The notes beneath the pieces are model-generated. The model had not been told where the DNA came from and made no database searches. It saw nothing but the letters and a program-made list of their open reading frames with translations. From Cardiocondyla obscurior (Eukaryota; Arthropoda; Insecta; Hymenoptera; Formicidae), in assembly GCF_019399895.1 (NCBI RefSeq), contig NC_091877.1, positions 3,968,001 through 4,032,000 on the forward strand: 64,000 bases of DNA, in the 5' to 3' direction. Positions 49,691 through 62,444 of the stretch are shown here, in pieces; within the stretch, counting starts at the first letter, position 1, and each line of letters starts with the position of its first letter. Position numbers and translations under genes: made by a program.

Positions 49691-50641
49691 GTTAAGGATA
49701 TTAAATAGATTCGCGTGTTTTTATTATACATTTATTATTAAATTGTCTTGTGGCCCTGAAATAATTTTAAATCTCAATGTTAGAGATAAGATACGTACAC
49801 GGACTACCAGAGATAGCGTTCGGCGGTACGCTAGTCTCTCCAATCTGAGGCGACGGCGGTATACGTGCGCTAGCGCGTCACGCTTCACACAATGAAGCAT
49901 GCACGTGTGCCGCGGAGCGCCGAGGAGATCGAGAGGACGGGGGAATTGTAGTGGGGCGCGATTTAATGCTCCATCCTTTAGAGAACCGCGTGATGGAGAG
50001 AGAACGCTATAGGTTAGGCACGGGATCAAAGCGGTATACAATAGCGCTCTCGCTTGCAAGCGTTTGTTTAGATGCGAGCATTAAGAACAGACATATATGC
50101 TGCTCGAACGCTGGCGTTTCGTCTGTTCTTTCCGCATACACCACGTGCGGTCTGTTTTTTCTGTATATACCGCAAACAATAATATATCCACGTGCACCGC
50201 GCGCCGACATAGCGTTTAAATGTAATGAAGTAAAAGTCATTTAGTAATGACATATTTTGAATAAAAATATGTTTTCTATTTACTTAAACTGAAATTAAAA
50301 TTAAAATAATTTTAAAATGTTTAACATAAAACATTTTTTTGTTACATTTTATTTTTGTATTTAATATATTAAGATTTAAGATGATTTATCATTAATTTAA
50401 AGTAAAATTAATAATTTATATATTAAAATGGCCATGTAATAATACTGACAGTACTGTCTTGAGAAAAACTAAAAAGCAGTACTCACACAAATTTGCTCAA
50501 CTGTTTTTTGGATTTGTGTGTGTGCTGCTTCGCGATTTTCAATTGTTAAACAGGCTACAATTGTTTATCATTTTTTGTGGTTTTGCGAAACGAAGCGGAT
50601 GCGAAGTGATTATTGTGATAGTGAATTTTGTTAATAACGAA

Positions 50642-51658
50642 ATGGCTCCAATCTTGTGCTCAGAAATTCGGGGACGAATTGTCGGACAGTGGCAGACGGG
50701 AAGATCAATAGCAGAAATTACTGCTGATATTCCGTGCTTTGAACCTACTGTTCGACGATGGATACGACAATTTACTGAAGACGGGGATCATGCTTTGCAT
50801 GATCATCGTACAGAAAATCGTCGTCTTCGTATTACTACAGCAGAAGAGGACGAGACCATCGTCGCTCGCGTTGTGGATTGTCTTTTTGGCACCGTCCAAG
50901 AGGCAATCAACGCAGCGGAAGTTTAAGTGTCCGTGAGTACCGCCCGGCAACGTTTAAACAAAGCCGGGCTATACTGCTATCGTCCCGCCCACAAAATTCC
51001 GTTGACTCCTGATCATCAGGAGCAACGGATCGCGTTCGCGTTAAAGAATTTAGCGACGAGCCGTGCGGAGTGGGAATCCACGATATGGACCGATGAAAAG
51101 GTCTTCGTATCGTGTGATGACTACAGGCCACACGTATGGCGTCCAAAAGAGCAACGGTTGAACCCGAATCACGTTGTGCTTCTCCACAGAAGTGGAAGGG
51201 AATCGTGTGCAATGTGGGGATGGATATCCGGTACTGCAATCGGAGAATTGGTACACATTCTTGAGAGAATGAACTCGACAGTGTATATTCGCATACTGGA
51301 AGAAGTTCTTCTTCCTTCAGTACGCGCAATATACCCTGAAGAGGATATGCCAATTATCCGATTAGTGCAGGATAATTCCGCTGTCCATACGTCACGTGAA
51401 ACACAAGTGTGGTTCTGGGATCATCCCGAGATTCTTTTGATCGATTGGCCAGCTTGTTCGCCCGATTTGAATTTAATAGAAAACGTTTGGGCTCAAATGG
51501 TTCAGCGATGGGAACCACGAAGGGATAGGACGACAGCAGCATTGGTCGACCATGCAAAGGAAGTTTGGGAAGGACTTCGGTTCCAACCAGACTTTCTCGC
51601 AAACTTGATTGATTCGATTCCTAATCGTCTCAATCAAGTGATCGACCGGTCCGGATAG
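50642..51658 (+). pseudogene. Tc1/mariner-like (IS630-type) transposase with one in-frame stop
   Basis: ATG 50642. The N-terminal helix-turn-helix (EIRGRIVGQWQTGRSIAEI) is followed by a second HTH (STARQRLNKAGL). The DDE triad is WTDEKVF, VQDNSAVH and NLIENVWAQ, with 35 residues between the second D and the E by my count. The only break is TAA at 50924-50926; the frame is open before it and on to 51658. Cut-and-paste transposition at TA sites is the family role. Confidence 0.85.
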
Positions 51659-51754
51659 TGGACAGATTATTGAAGTCTTTCTCCGCAGTTTCGCCCATGA
51701 ACGGCCTTTTTCAGGGTCGACAAATATTTACGATTGATCGACCTACTCAGGATA

Positions 51755-51880
51755 TCAAATTGTCTTTCTCAAGACATAAAAAATTCAAACTGTTCTTTTC
51801 AAGACAACATTAAAAGTTTTACTTGTCTTTTTCAAAACAGCGGCCGGAATTATAAATTGTCTTTTTCAAGACAAGATTGA
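51755..51880. repeat. Four copies of a 17-bp palindrome-like motif
   Basis: Variants of TTGTCTTTTTCAAGACA at about 51761, 51794, 51827 and 51857, downstream of the transposase. Related words occur at 50455 (CTGTCTTGAGAAA) and at 38245. They could be transposase binding sites. Confidence 0.65.
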
Positions 51881-52986
51881 ATTTAAAATATTAATTTTAT
51901 TAATGTTGAAAGAATCACAAGATTTAAAGTAAGCGCGCCTCGTGCACCGTGTTTATTGCGTTTATTAAATGTTTTTAGATGCCAATTCTGTCTCCCGCTC
52001 TCATTAGTATATTGAGAAGTTCACACCATTAACGGGTGTATTTCGTCTGTTCTTTTTAAAAAACAGTTGTGCGTAGCGGTCGCTCGCGTTTCCTTAGTAA
52101 TAAAAAATTGAGTATTTCTATATATTCAAGTTAATCGCTGTTCTTTCTCTTTAGATAATACACGCTGTGTTACTTTTGTGACGTTTATTCTGGAGGTGGC
52201 CGGAATAAGTACGTCTGCAGCCGTCAGGCTCGTTTTGTTCATTGCGCCGCAAAAGGCCATTCTGTTCTTTGTGTTACACGTCGAAAAGCACGTGATTTTT
52301 GCGCCTCATAGGCCAACTAAAAGAAGCGTCTTAAGGACGACCGAGCATTGCGCAGCTAATCTAAGCTGCTTCGCTAGCCCTGTTTGTGGGCGACCGCATT
52401 TTTCCTTTCAGCGAGAATTATTCGTTATTATTTATTACCGAGGAGCGGCATTATACGAGGAATATAACAATTAATGAACTTGCCTGTTACACGGATAAGG
52501 CGAGTCATTCTGTAAGAGGAGCGCAAATCTGAGAGAGAAAATTAGAGAGGCGTTCGTTGATGCCCATTTGAATAAATTAAAGCGTGAGTTTATCGTTTCA
52601 TAACTAATTTGGTAATACGGTCACTTTCTTCTAATTGATTTCTTTTCATTATGTAGATGTTACAGTTACATATTTCAAAAATACATTTTTATGTTTTGTC
52701 ATAACTAATTCGGAGTAACGGAAGCTTGGACCGAAAGAACAGGAGACTGAATATAAAAATTAATACGATAATTGTTATTGTATACAATACAAGAAATGTT
52801 AGAATATCAGCTCCAAGCATTTATACTTTTAATTATACATTTTTTAATAATTAAACATATCTTTTTTCAGGAATAATATTCTAAAAATTTGTTATCTCGG
52901 CGCTTCGCGGCACACGTGCGCGCACGCCGCCGTCGGCGCAGACCGGAGAGACTAGCGTACCGCCGAACGCTATCTCTGGTGGTCCG
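51881..52986. other. Interior and right arm of the inverted-repeat element
   Basis: No gene supported; a 98-codon frame at 52178-52474 has no recognisable motif. 52894-52986 is the right inverted arm. Confidence 0.45.
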
Positions 52987-53409
52987 TAGTGATGCGCACG
53001 AGACAAAACAAGACGAGATTTAAGCAATCTTAATCTCGATCTTGAAAAATCTTGAAAATATTATCTTGATCTCGAAAATTCGAGAATCTCAAATATATGA
53101 TCTCGATCTCGATCTCGATCTTGACAAGATTTGACGATACATAATTAACAGTGTATTTCATATAACATAAAAAAACTATACGAAGCTTTCTTATATTATT
53201 TGGAACACACTGTACATGAGTTCATATTTACTATTTACATTTTATGATTTTATTACTTAAATTTGTAAATATAATTTTTTAATTAATATAAACAAGAAGT
53301 TTTTAAGAAATAATTTTATATTAATGTCTTACAGAAGTGAGAAAAATAATTTAATCAGTAAAAATACAAAAGTATATAAATGAATGTTTCAGAACAAAAG
53401 TATATAAAG

Positions 53410-56167
53410 TTATTTTAGTAAATTTGACGTATACCATGAATTCAGGCATATCAGTGATCTGGCAGATTCACCAGTTAGCTGATTACAATGTTTCCGTATA
53501 ATTAATCCAGCTTTCGAAAATAGTCGTTCTGCTGGAACAGATGTAGCTGGCGTTCCTAGAAAATTTCGAGCCATTTTCGATAAGCATGGATACTCATGTA
53601 AATGAGTTGACCACCATGCCAATATATCTACATCTTTGTCCGCTCTTCTTGTATTATAATATTTTGTCAATTCGTTTCTCCAATCGGAATCGCTAACAGA
53701 TTTTTCATATATTAAACTTAAATCAATATCATCGTCGTTATCAGTCGAGGAATTACGTATATCATCGTTTAGAGAACTTTTTAAAGAAATAAAATATTTG
53801 TTCTTATATAAATCTTCAAATTTTTTTATACTTTGTTCCTTCATTTCTTGTCCCCATGTTGTGGCATTAAAACTTTCAATTTCATGTCTTGGATCTAGCA
53901 CGAGGCAAATACAATAAATCCAGTTAGATTTGTGGTAATGTTTTAATAATTTATCTCGATCAGCTTGATATGCATTCAATAATTCAAATTTATTAGTGCG
54001 GTTCAAAGTTTGCAACTTATTTTCAATTTTATCTAAAAGCATATTGAATGCTACTATGACGTACAGTAAGGATATGAATCTGTCACAGCCAAGAACCGTA
54101 GATACAGTTTTAAAATATTTTAAAAATCTTTGAACTTCTAAGCACAAAGACCATTCTTCTTCGAAAAGTGAATACATGTGAAATGCATTATTACTTTGAA
54201 ATAAACTAATCAGTGCAGGCTTCAATAATAATGCAACTTTCAGCATGTCATGAGTTGAGTTCCAGCGTGTGCACACATCGATTTTTGGTGACAAAAACTT
54301 CGTATCGGTCATAGTACATGCACTTTTCAACATATTTCTACTTTGTTCTGATCTTCTTAATTTACAAAAGAGAGCCCTAATTTTTTTAATGGGCGTATTG
54401 AGAGCATCATTATTTGTTGTAGCCGCATCTGCATCCGTATCGGAATGGTCGGAATCACTTTCTTCGCACTTTTCCGGATCATCTTGCAAATGCAATTCAC
54501 GCAGCATATCCTGAACTCCCAAGTTTAAGATGTGTGCAAAGCATTGAAAATGACTGTCTTCACAATCGAAGTCGATACCTTCACTTTGCAGAAGTAAGTG
54601 TAGCTCTCGAATAAAAACGGTATTGCTAGCAGCATTATCCAAGACGATACCTTGAATCTTCGACTCAATAGAGAAGTTTATTAAGGAATTATAGAATAAC
54701 GTTGCTATATCCTTGCCAGTGTGGGCTCCGTTAGACGGTACAAAGTCTAAAACGATAGACTGCAGTTTCCAGTTTGCATCAATAAAATGAGCAGTAATTT
54801 CATAATAGGACTTTCCCGCGATGGATGTCCAACCATCAACCGTAAAAGAAATTTTTGAATCATTAGCTTTTAATATATTAATTACTTCATCTTTCTTTTT
54901 TTCAAATATTTCCAATGTTCTCCTTTTCATAGCATCACGTTTGAGATAATTAAAATTAGGACTTAATGTAGTAAAAAAATCCTGTGTGACAGTATCATCA
55001 AAAAAATTAAATGGCAAATATTTTATTGCTAACCATTGCACGACTTTTTCTGCAAAGTTAACATTACTACACGAAGTCTGAAATTAAAAATAAATATTAT
55101 TTATTAACATTATAGATATTAAAAAGAAAATAATCAACCAAATCTATAAATCTCAATAAAATATTAATTTGAGTTGTAAAAAAATTTGATTCAATTATAA
55201 AATAATTATTAAAGTAAAATAAAAATAAAAATAATGTATTATTGCTAACCAGTATACAAATTTTAAAAATTAAATTTTTTTTTAATTTATTACATTTACG
55301 TATATTTATTTCTTTATTTTTTATTATTTTTATTACTATTTATTATTATTATTATTTATTATTATTATATTGTAGTTTATTTAAAATTTACTAAAGTTAC
55401 TTTCGGCTGCAGAAAATGTAAAAATTGTTGTTGACTTTTTGATTGTGGAAAGGAATCATATAATTTATCAAATTCTTTTTTGTGAGCAATTTTTAAATGT
55501 CTTTTTAATCCTGTAGTATTTGAATTTTTCATTTTAATTATTTTCTTCACTTTTTGCTCTTTGCATAATTTACACACCCCAAATTTTTCTTTTTTATCAT
55601 CTACATCCACATTATAAAATATTGAAAGTTTTGTTCTTTTTGGTGTAGATGTAGAAGACGATGCTAAAAGGTCTTGACTATCATTAACATCGTTATTGTC
55701 ACTGTCAGAATCTAAAATATCAAATAATGGTTTAATATGTAGTTTTCCTACTATACAGGGTGTCCTGCGAAAAAGCGGAAAATCTCTCGGATGTAGGTAG
55801 ATATTAAGAATATAAATATAAAAGTTCTATAGCAATTTGTCGAATGCGCCATATTAACATTAATACGAATTATTTTAATCTAGCAAATAAGAGCACGCTC
55901 TTATTCGTTCGGTTATAAAAATTTGTAACAATGTTAAGATTACGAATTCGACAAATTGCTATATAACTTTTATATTTATATTCTTAATATCTACCTACAT
56001 CCGAGAGATTTTGCGCTTTTTTGCGAGACACCCTGTATACCATATATAAATACAAATAACATAAACAAACCTGCCCTTAGCTTTACTATATAATATACAG
56101 TAGCATATAATATAAATATAAAGTAGCATTATTTCTTACCAGATGCATAATGCTGACGTTTAGACAT
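53410..56167 (-). CDS. hAT transposase (hAT-2), three exons, 668 aa, uninterrupted
   Basis: Exon 1 56140-56167 (ATGTCTAAACGTCAG, donor CTG|GTAAGA), exon 2 55401-55711 (acceptor ATATTTTAG, donor AAA|GTAACT), exon 3 53410-55077 (acceptor TAATTTCAG, stop TAA). Phases agree; total 2007 bases without a stop. Exon 2 encodes a BED zinc finger (CKLCKEQK...GLKRHLKIAHKK). Exon 3 holds the RNase H-like hAT core (FTVDGWTSIAGKSYYEITAHF, VLDNAASNTVF, CFAHILNLGV, CTRWNSTHDML) and the C-terminal dimerisation block (DILAWWSTHLHEYPCLSKMA, SVPAERLFSKAG). Close in type to Ac/ZBED-like transposases. An intact gene plus perfect target duplication suggest recent mobility. Confidence 0.88.
55756..56035. mobile_element. 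Palindromic MITE in hAT-2 intron 1
   Basis: Ends CAGGGTGTCC...GAGACACCCTG; TA on both sides (55754-55755 and 56036-56037). Arms of more than 100 bp, for example CGGATGTAGGTAGATATTAAG and its complement. Confidence 0.85.
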
Positions 56168-56867
56168 TGTAGTATTTACAAATTTTCTTCCACTTTTAAT
56201 ACTAACAAAATTGTCATTAAAATAAATCTAAACCGTGGTCTAAATCGTCTTTCACTCACAATTCACGTATTACAGGCAACAAACCGGGTATTGATAATCG
56301 AGAAAAGATCCAGAGATGATAATGACACCATTAAATATGTCACCATTAAGTAAGATAAAAAAATAGTTGCCACTCACTCGTGCATACCGGTTGTCAAGAG
56401 TAATAAAAAAACAGAATCGCAAACAAATTGTTTTTGCGGCTTCGAGCCAAGCGCCGAGCGCTAGCACAACATTACCGACTGTAAACTCGACATTCCAATC
56501 ACGGCACTTATGTGTCATCGATCGGTAAAATCATATTGTAAAAATGTAAAATAATAAAATATTTTATTAAAATTTTGACAAGAATTTTAAATATCTTGAT
56601 CTCGTCAAGATCTTGAGATCCTGAATCTTAATCTCGATCTTGAATGTTACAAGTAACCTCGATCTTGAATCTCGTCTCGATTTCGAGACGAGATCGAGAC
56701 GAGATCGAGATTTATCTTGTCTCGTGCGCATCACTAGTGGTCCGTGTACGTGCCGATCATATGTATTTGCAACTAAGGCTGCTGCCTCACTCGCATTCGA
56801 ACAGTGAATAAAGAAGCTTCTTATATCCTATTAATTGCAGTTTATTAACACTTTTTTCATACAATTA

Positions 56868-57640
56868 TTATCCACGGGCAAATTTCAACAGCTTTGCTGT
56901 ATTCCCTTTGGGCTTGTCTACAGTTCTCCCAGTGGGCAGCTCGTCCAGTACTTTTTGCCTTATTGAAGAGACGTCTCGTGGTCGACACATTAGCTTTACC
57001 AGCTCCTGGTTCCACCATAGGACCCTGGTCTTACCACTCTTTAGTCTCTCCGGGAAACTGTTTTCATAAGCCTTGGTTATTACTTCCCCAAGGCTCTGTG
57101 CTGCTTTGTCCAAATTGTCTTTGATGTGAAATCTGGTTGAGATTCTGGTTACTTGGGCAGTTAACTCCGCTCTGTAATCTTTCCACCTGGTTTGTCTTGG
57201 GTTTCTTCCCTATATTGTCTCTGTTTCTGTTTGCAGGGTGTAGCGTATACTTCGGTGATCCAATCCTGAAGGTTCATTTAAGACTCTCCAGTCTCTCACC
57301 AAGCCCACCAAACCCCCCGTGCAAAGCGATATATCGATAACTTCATGTCTTCTTGAGTTCATGAAGGTGAAGTCATTGCCTCGGTTGAGAATGATCAGCT
57401 CGAAGCTAACAATGAATTCATGTAAGCTTTCACTCCTTGGGTTGATGTCCGTGCTCCCCCAACTTAAATGATGGGAGTTTGCGTTACAACCCAAAAGTAT
57501 TTTGCATTTTTCGATCTATTTCGACCAGTTTACTCACGCTTTCCTACAGCGGTGATTCCGGGGAGTTATAAGGCATGTATATTGACCCGATGTACAATTC
57601 CCTGGTTTTCCCGTCGATGTTGCAACGTCTGATCCGTATC
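56868..57640 (-). pseudogene. Non-LTR retrotransposon endonuclease part
   Basis: LYIGSIYMPYNSPES (near 57580), CNANSHHLSWGS and PRSESLHEFIVSFELIILNRG (57360-57490), and VIDISLCTGG / DWRV..EPSGLDHR (57250-57345) match the apurinic-type endonuclease of Jockey/R1-like elements. VLWWNQELVKL follows at about 57015. Stops and shifts are present. It is the upstream half of the element whose RT lies at 47560-49690. Confidence 0.75.
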
Positions 57641-57649
57641 ATTGTCTAA

Positions 57650-58883
57650 TCCTCTTCATTGACAGTGGATTCGCAAAAAATTCTTAGGAGTTTCTTTGTT
57701 CCAGAAATCGATTGTATGGGTTTAATCAAGAACTTATCAATTCGAAGATTTTGATCATCTTTCAAAATCAAGTTCTTTAATTCCCGGAAATATTTTTCAT
57801 TTTGTGAAGAAGTTGCAATCGTACCACTTGGCGCAAACACGGATGTCAAAAGAGTAAAATGTTTATATATGTGGACGTTGATGGTGTCCAGCCTGCGCTA
57901 CAAGTCGCGCAGAGTAGGGGTCACAATTAAATAACAGAAAGGCAAACACTTGATAGTAAAATGTAATAAATTAAATATATTTAACAAAAATATAAAAGAA
58001 ATAACAGGCAATTATAAATAATAAGAAAAGCAGAATGCAAATAATAATAAAAAGCGGTCCTCTCATACGAGGAAACAAGAACCGGTCGTTATAGACCGTA
58101 TCGCACTTATCTGAGTTCCGCATGAGTGGAAAGACGCTATTCGGCAGCAAACGCAAGAAGGGCTCGCAATTCGCAAATAGCCTGGCCAGGCTTGGGTACG
58201 CAGTGTTAGCACGGATGCACTCGACGCACAAACTTTCCAAAATGCGTCTGCGCTGTACAATCTAACAAGATAAAGTAAAGATAAAATAGTAAAGAAAAAA
58301 ATGCGCGAGATCGTTGCTAAAGAAGTCAACAAAACCGTTGTCAAGGAGAAACACTCGTGCCATCTAGTTATAAAGCCCATACATAAGTGCGAAATTCAAA
58401 ATTAACTTAACAATTCTTTTAACATAATTTGGAAAAATTGCTTTAAAAAATTTGTAGAATTACTTCCAACACTACATAATCTAAAAAAATAAAATTTTTT
58501 TTTTTAATTTACATACCGCTATACTTTAAGTTCTTGCTTTATAATTCTATTAAACAATAAATTAGTTGCTGGAAATGAAAACTCCATGAATTTTTTATAA
58601 CAAGAGACATACGAGTGTGTAAACCTAAATCTCACCGATTATAGCTAAGAGATTTGGAATCGAATATTTTTCCAATCTAAAAATGAATTTACGCAACAGT
58701 CAAAGTCCATTGACTGCTCTATTACGTAACGCGCGCGGAGCAAAACGCGCTGACTATTCAGCTTCGATGCGATTTAATGTTAAACATGATCAAATGCGAT
58801 ATTATTGATTATACAATATTGCGCAATTATTATACCAATTTGCATTGGATAAATGAAATTCAAAATTAGTTTGGCTTTGTGTG
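57650..58883. other. Spacer, no supported gene
   Basis: A 67-codon minus frame (57646-57849) may belong to the non-LTR 5-prime end. Two overlapping minus frames at 57971-58380 show no motif. The remainder is AT-rich. Confidence 0.4.
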
Positions 58884-61596
58884 TGTTACGTCAGGAGGAT
58901 TAATTTTTATTTAATTAATCAATTGGAAGGAATTCCTCGGAATGGTCTGTGCTGGTAGGGTAGGGAGGTGACGTACCACCGAATTTATGTGAGATTCGAA
59001 ATTCGAATCTACACGTTTTACGCGCAGATTATTTTCCGGATTTCAATTGAGCGCGTAAGTGGTTCTTTTTAGAGAAAGGAAATGAATCCTTATTCTCTGG
59101 GATAGAACCGGGCGTGATTGATCGCTTAGGCAGGATAGTTTAGGGTAATAATTAAATAATTAGTCCACGATTTTAATAACACTAATTAACAATTTAATTA
59201 AAAATAAATGACTCTAATTACAAAAAAATTGAAAATAATCTATGGATGACAAATAAACAATTCAAAAAACTCATACAATTCATTTAAAATATAAAAATAG
59301 AGTAAAAGTTTTTACTTTACAAATCAAATAATACGAGAACGGTAATGTACGAATGAGTAAATATAATTTTAGCATTGCGGTGTTGAGTTCTTTACAATAT
59401 TTAAATGGGTGTAAGGGTGTGCATGTGTGTATATGTGTGTGTGTTAATCTATTGTGACCTCTTCGATTTCCACCACCCTCGCGGTGGATCTCGGGAAAAC
59501 GAGGTCAATTAATCGCATCGGAGCCAGGAAAGGAAATTCCACCCCGGGATAATAAATGAAGAAATGAGAATCAGGATCAGACCGAGCTGCCTGAATCCTG
59601 ATCTCTTCTGGCTCGAAGTGGTCAGGGCCGATGGAGAAGGCCCTTTCCGGGACAGGATCTGTCCACGGAGTACAGGCCCTGCGGAGGAGCTCCAGGAGAG
59701 GATCTATAACCTCTCTCGGTTCTGGATGCTCCTCGAGGATCTCTATACTCGGGACTGGAGATGGAGGTTGATCGGGGAAGTCTACTCCCGGGAGAGAGAT
59801 TGAGTCATCTTCACCCAGAGAGTCGGCTTCCTCAGGTTCGAAGGGAAAAGGAGGTGGTGAAAGAGGAGAGGAGCAGGCTCTTGGCTCATCTCCGGGAAAC
59901 CGTGGCTCAGAGATGAGGGAAGAATTTGGAGTATAAGAAGGAGTCGTGGGGCGGAATAATTCCGATCCAGGCTCCGTGGACTGAGACGAAAGATTTCGGT
60001 CGTCGGAAGGATTCGCAACTGACTCCTCTTCTTCTGGGAAATAGCCGAATAACGGCTCCGGATCGCCGCGGATAGGAGATGGTGGCGGTGGGCCTGGACG
60101 AGGAGACCAAGGTCTCTCCTCGTGGCGCGCGGGAGACACAAATACCTCTTCACTAGGTGCCGCCGCGAGCAGGTATTGCACGAAGAAGCGGCGGACTAAT
60201 TCTCTCAGATTTTTGATCTGCTTATTCCGCCGCGCCCGACTCTTCCTCAAAGTTTTCTTATTTTGAGATTCCACTAAAATTATTAATTGATTAAAATTAA
60301 ATCTGAATTGAATTTTTGGAATGTTTAATAACTATGGAGGGAAGGAGATTCGTCATCGACGAATTCCGAAGGTCTCGATCCGGCCATGAAAGATTCCGCA
60401 TAATCTGTCTTTGGCGAGAACCGCTTCCCGATTCTTTAGCTGAGAACAGTCGCCAAAGTTCCAGCGATATTTCGCGGAGTTGACCACAGAAAATCGCTAG
60501 TTTTTCGACAGCATGTCTCAACCGATGTTCGGGAGCAGATATTCTCACACATTTAACAAATCACGGGAACAATCAGCACAAAATCAAAACCGCGGAGGCT
60601 CGACTCAGACATTTCTTTCTCTCAGACAATACTTGAAAACAATTAATTAAGATAAATACATTTAGTGGAATCGTGTTTTTTCGCCCAAGTACATATTAAA
60701 TCGTTGGAACTTACTTTTAGGAGATCTTCAAAACTGCTTCTTCGGGTTGGCTTGCACACTCAAGACACTCACGTGAGGTTTTAGAAAAACTTGTTCGGTA
60801 GTAGCTAAGATGCAAGAGAGCGTGCTCAGCCTGAGCACAAGATTTTATAAGCTCGGAAAAGGGGAGGACTCTTCCCAAATTTTCATTTTTCTGAGATTCT
60901 AATCTCTCATTTGCAGAGCTTATTCCTCCACTTTTCCTATCTTAAAATTATTGGGCACTCGCACTTCATCCCTTCTCTATTTTAAGTTTTCGCCCTTAGT
61001 TTCTAGATTTTGGTGAGGAGTTCCCGAAATCCATTGGTTTTAAGGAAGTAATGTGCCTACGAAGCACCCCCGCTTCAACGAGTTACCCCTTCCGAGCCTT
61101 CCAGAATTTTTCTATCATTTCCATCGAGAGATGGTTAGGTAACTCTTACTTTCCATATGACGTATGGGTACCCAGCTTTATTGCCTTTGCCTGCGTCACA
61201 TACTCCGGTAATTTCGGGTCTCTCGCGCCCTTGGTTTTTCTAAAGCTCGGGATCGGTACGCAATTACAATTTTTAAAAGAAAGTTATTTTTCCTTTCCTA
61301 TGACAGACAGGTTATCAAAGTTGAAATATTTATGAGCTCTTAAATTCTGATTTTTTGTGTTATGTCTAGACAAATTCTTTGTCTGACATCCTGTTGGCGC
61401 CCGTTCGCAATTTGTTACATGTTTTTTATGCTTCCACGCAACAAATTGTCCGGAATATGTGAACGTCTATTGAATTCATTTTCTGAAGGACTCTGAAATT
61501 CCTTTTTTATATTACAATGGACTACGGTCTACCTTCCCCTTAACTAAAATTTTAATATACGTCGAAAAAAAGAGACGCGGAGTCGGAGACGTAACA
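58884..61596 (-). repeat. 3-prime LTR, 2.71 kb, with embedded gene
   Basis: Starts TGTTACGTCAGG and ends GGAGACGTAACA. Preceded on the minus strand by a G6 run (PPT). It aligns with 668-3295 by eye at roughly two thirds identity outside the coding exon, so the two come from different subfamilies. An ACATACTCC-to-TTTATGAGC region (61195-61340) shows no gene. Confidence 0.85.
59444..60715 (-). CDS. LTR-embedded accessory protein, 276 aa, two exons, spliced AUG
   Basis: Exon 2 59444-60273 opens TGGAATCTCAAAATAAG behind acceptor TTTTAG. Donor CCTAAAA|GTAAGT at 60714; the intron is 60274-60714. Joining A60715 to T60273 creates ATG in frame. Basic N-terminus (LRKSRARRNKQIKNLRELV), then FFVQYLLAAAPSEE, a Pro/Ser/Glu-rich middle with RPTTPSYTP, and a C-terminal block with IGPDHFEPEEIR, FIYYPGVEFPFLAP and VFPRSTARVVEIEE. 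The same blocks occur in the same order in the 1211-2440 protein. A TTATAAAA box at 60841-60850 would drive it. Function unknown. Its position downstream of the promoter, inside the LTR, means both LTRs of a full element would carry a copy. Confidence 0.77.
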
Positions 61597-61603
61597 CCCC
61601 CCG
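61597..61603 (-). other. Polypurine tract
   Basis: CGGGGGG on the minus strand directly before the TGTTACG start of the LTR; this identifies the LTR as the 3-prime one. Confidence 0.65.
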
Positions 61604-62444
61604 ACTTAGACAAATGTTGGGGTTTTAATTCACAACATTTGCATAAAATAAAGAGTTCTCTTTTTTTCGTAGTTTCATACTTAGTTCTAGGATCTTACAT
61701 TTTTTCTTTTTAGGCTATCATTTTATATATAGATATTTTAGAAAAATTTTCAATTTGTTCATTTCTCTGTACATATATATATAAAAAAAAATTTTTTTAA
61801 ACGAAATTCTAATAGTATTTCCTATGTCGACTATAAGTGATTGCAGGCCAAGGTTTATTTTTATTTTTCTTTCGTTTCTGGAACGAATAGATTTTGACGC
61901 TACACGGGAGACTTCTTTTAGAGATTAAATCTCCATTAGTCAGGTTTGATTTTAATAGCTTAGGATTGTTCTTGACCTTGTCAAATTTGAAACAGAACAA
62001 TGTGGCGTTTTTTTTTCGCTCACCATTATGTGTGTGTTCCTTCCAACACTACACTCAAATTTGGGGTCTATTGAACATTTTGATGAATGGTCTCCTGACC
62101 GCTCATTTTTGGTTTGGCTACACGCTTTTCCGACTGACGCGTGGCCTTCTCCCCTCCACTCCTCCTTAAGTGGAACTACTGTGTCCTCCTTTTTCTTTTT
62201 CTGCAATCTCTTTTTTTCTTACGTTACTAAGGTTTTTTTTTTTATTATTATTATTATTTTTTTTCTTTTTTTCTTTTTTTTTATATATATATATGTGTGC
62301 AATTTTTGACTTAAGTGATTAGTTTCATGAGGAAGAAAAAAAAAATGATAGCCTAATATTTTGCTTATCAACTAATACATCCTTAGGAGTATCAATATTA
62401 CTAGTACGCAATTTAAAATTATAAAAATGTTTTATTAGAATTTA
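61604..62444 (-). other. 3-prime untranslated part of the retroelement
   Basis: No coding frame with support. T-rich runs at 62230-62285 and a short TA repeat near 62283. Confidence 0.5.

Larger units (their letters stand above)
52987..56736 (-). mobile_element. hAT transposon 2, 3.75 kb, structurally intact
   Basis: Ends TAGTGATGCGCACGAGAC...GTCTCGTGCGCATCACTA with a perfect 8-bp duplication GTGGTCCG at 52979-52986 and 56737-56744. Subterminal TCTCGATCTTGA words occur at both ends. It encodes an uninterrupted three-exon transposase and carries a MITE in intron 1. Confidence 0.93.
49793..56751. mobile_element. Inverted-repeat insertion splitting the non-LTR element, with hAT-2 nested inside
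   Basis: Left arm 49793-49935 (ACGTACACGGAC...GCGTTCGGCGGTACGCTAG...GCCGCGGAGCGCCGAGG) is complementary to 52894-52986 plus 56745-56751 once hAT-2 is removed. Without hAT-2 the element is about 3.2 kb and holds a Tc1/mariner-like transposase. Exact ends are uncertain by about 10 bases and no target duplication was resolved. Confidence 0.7.
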
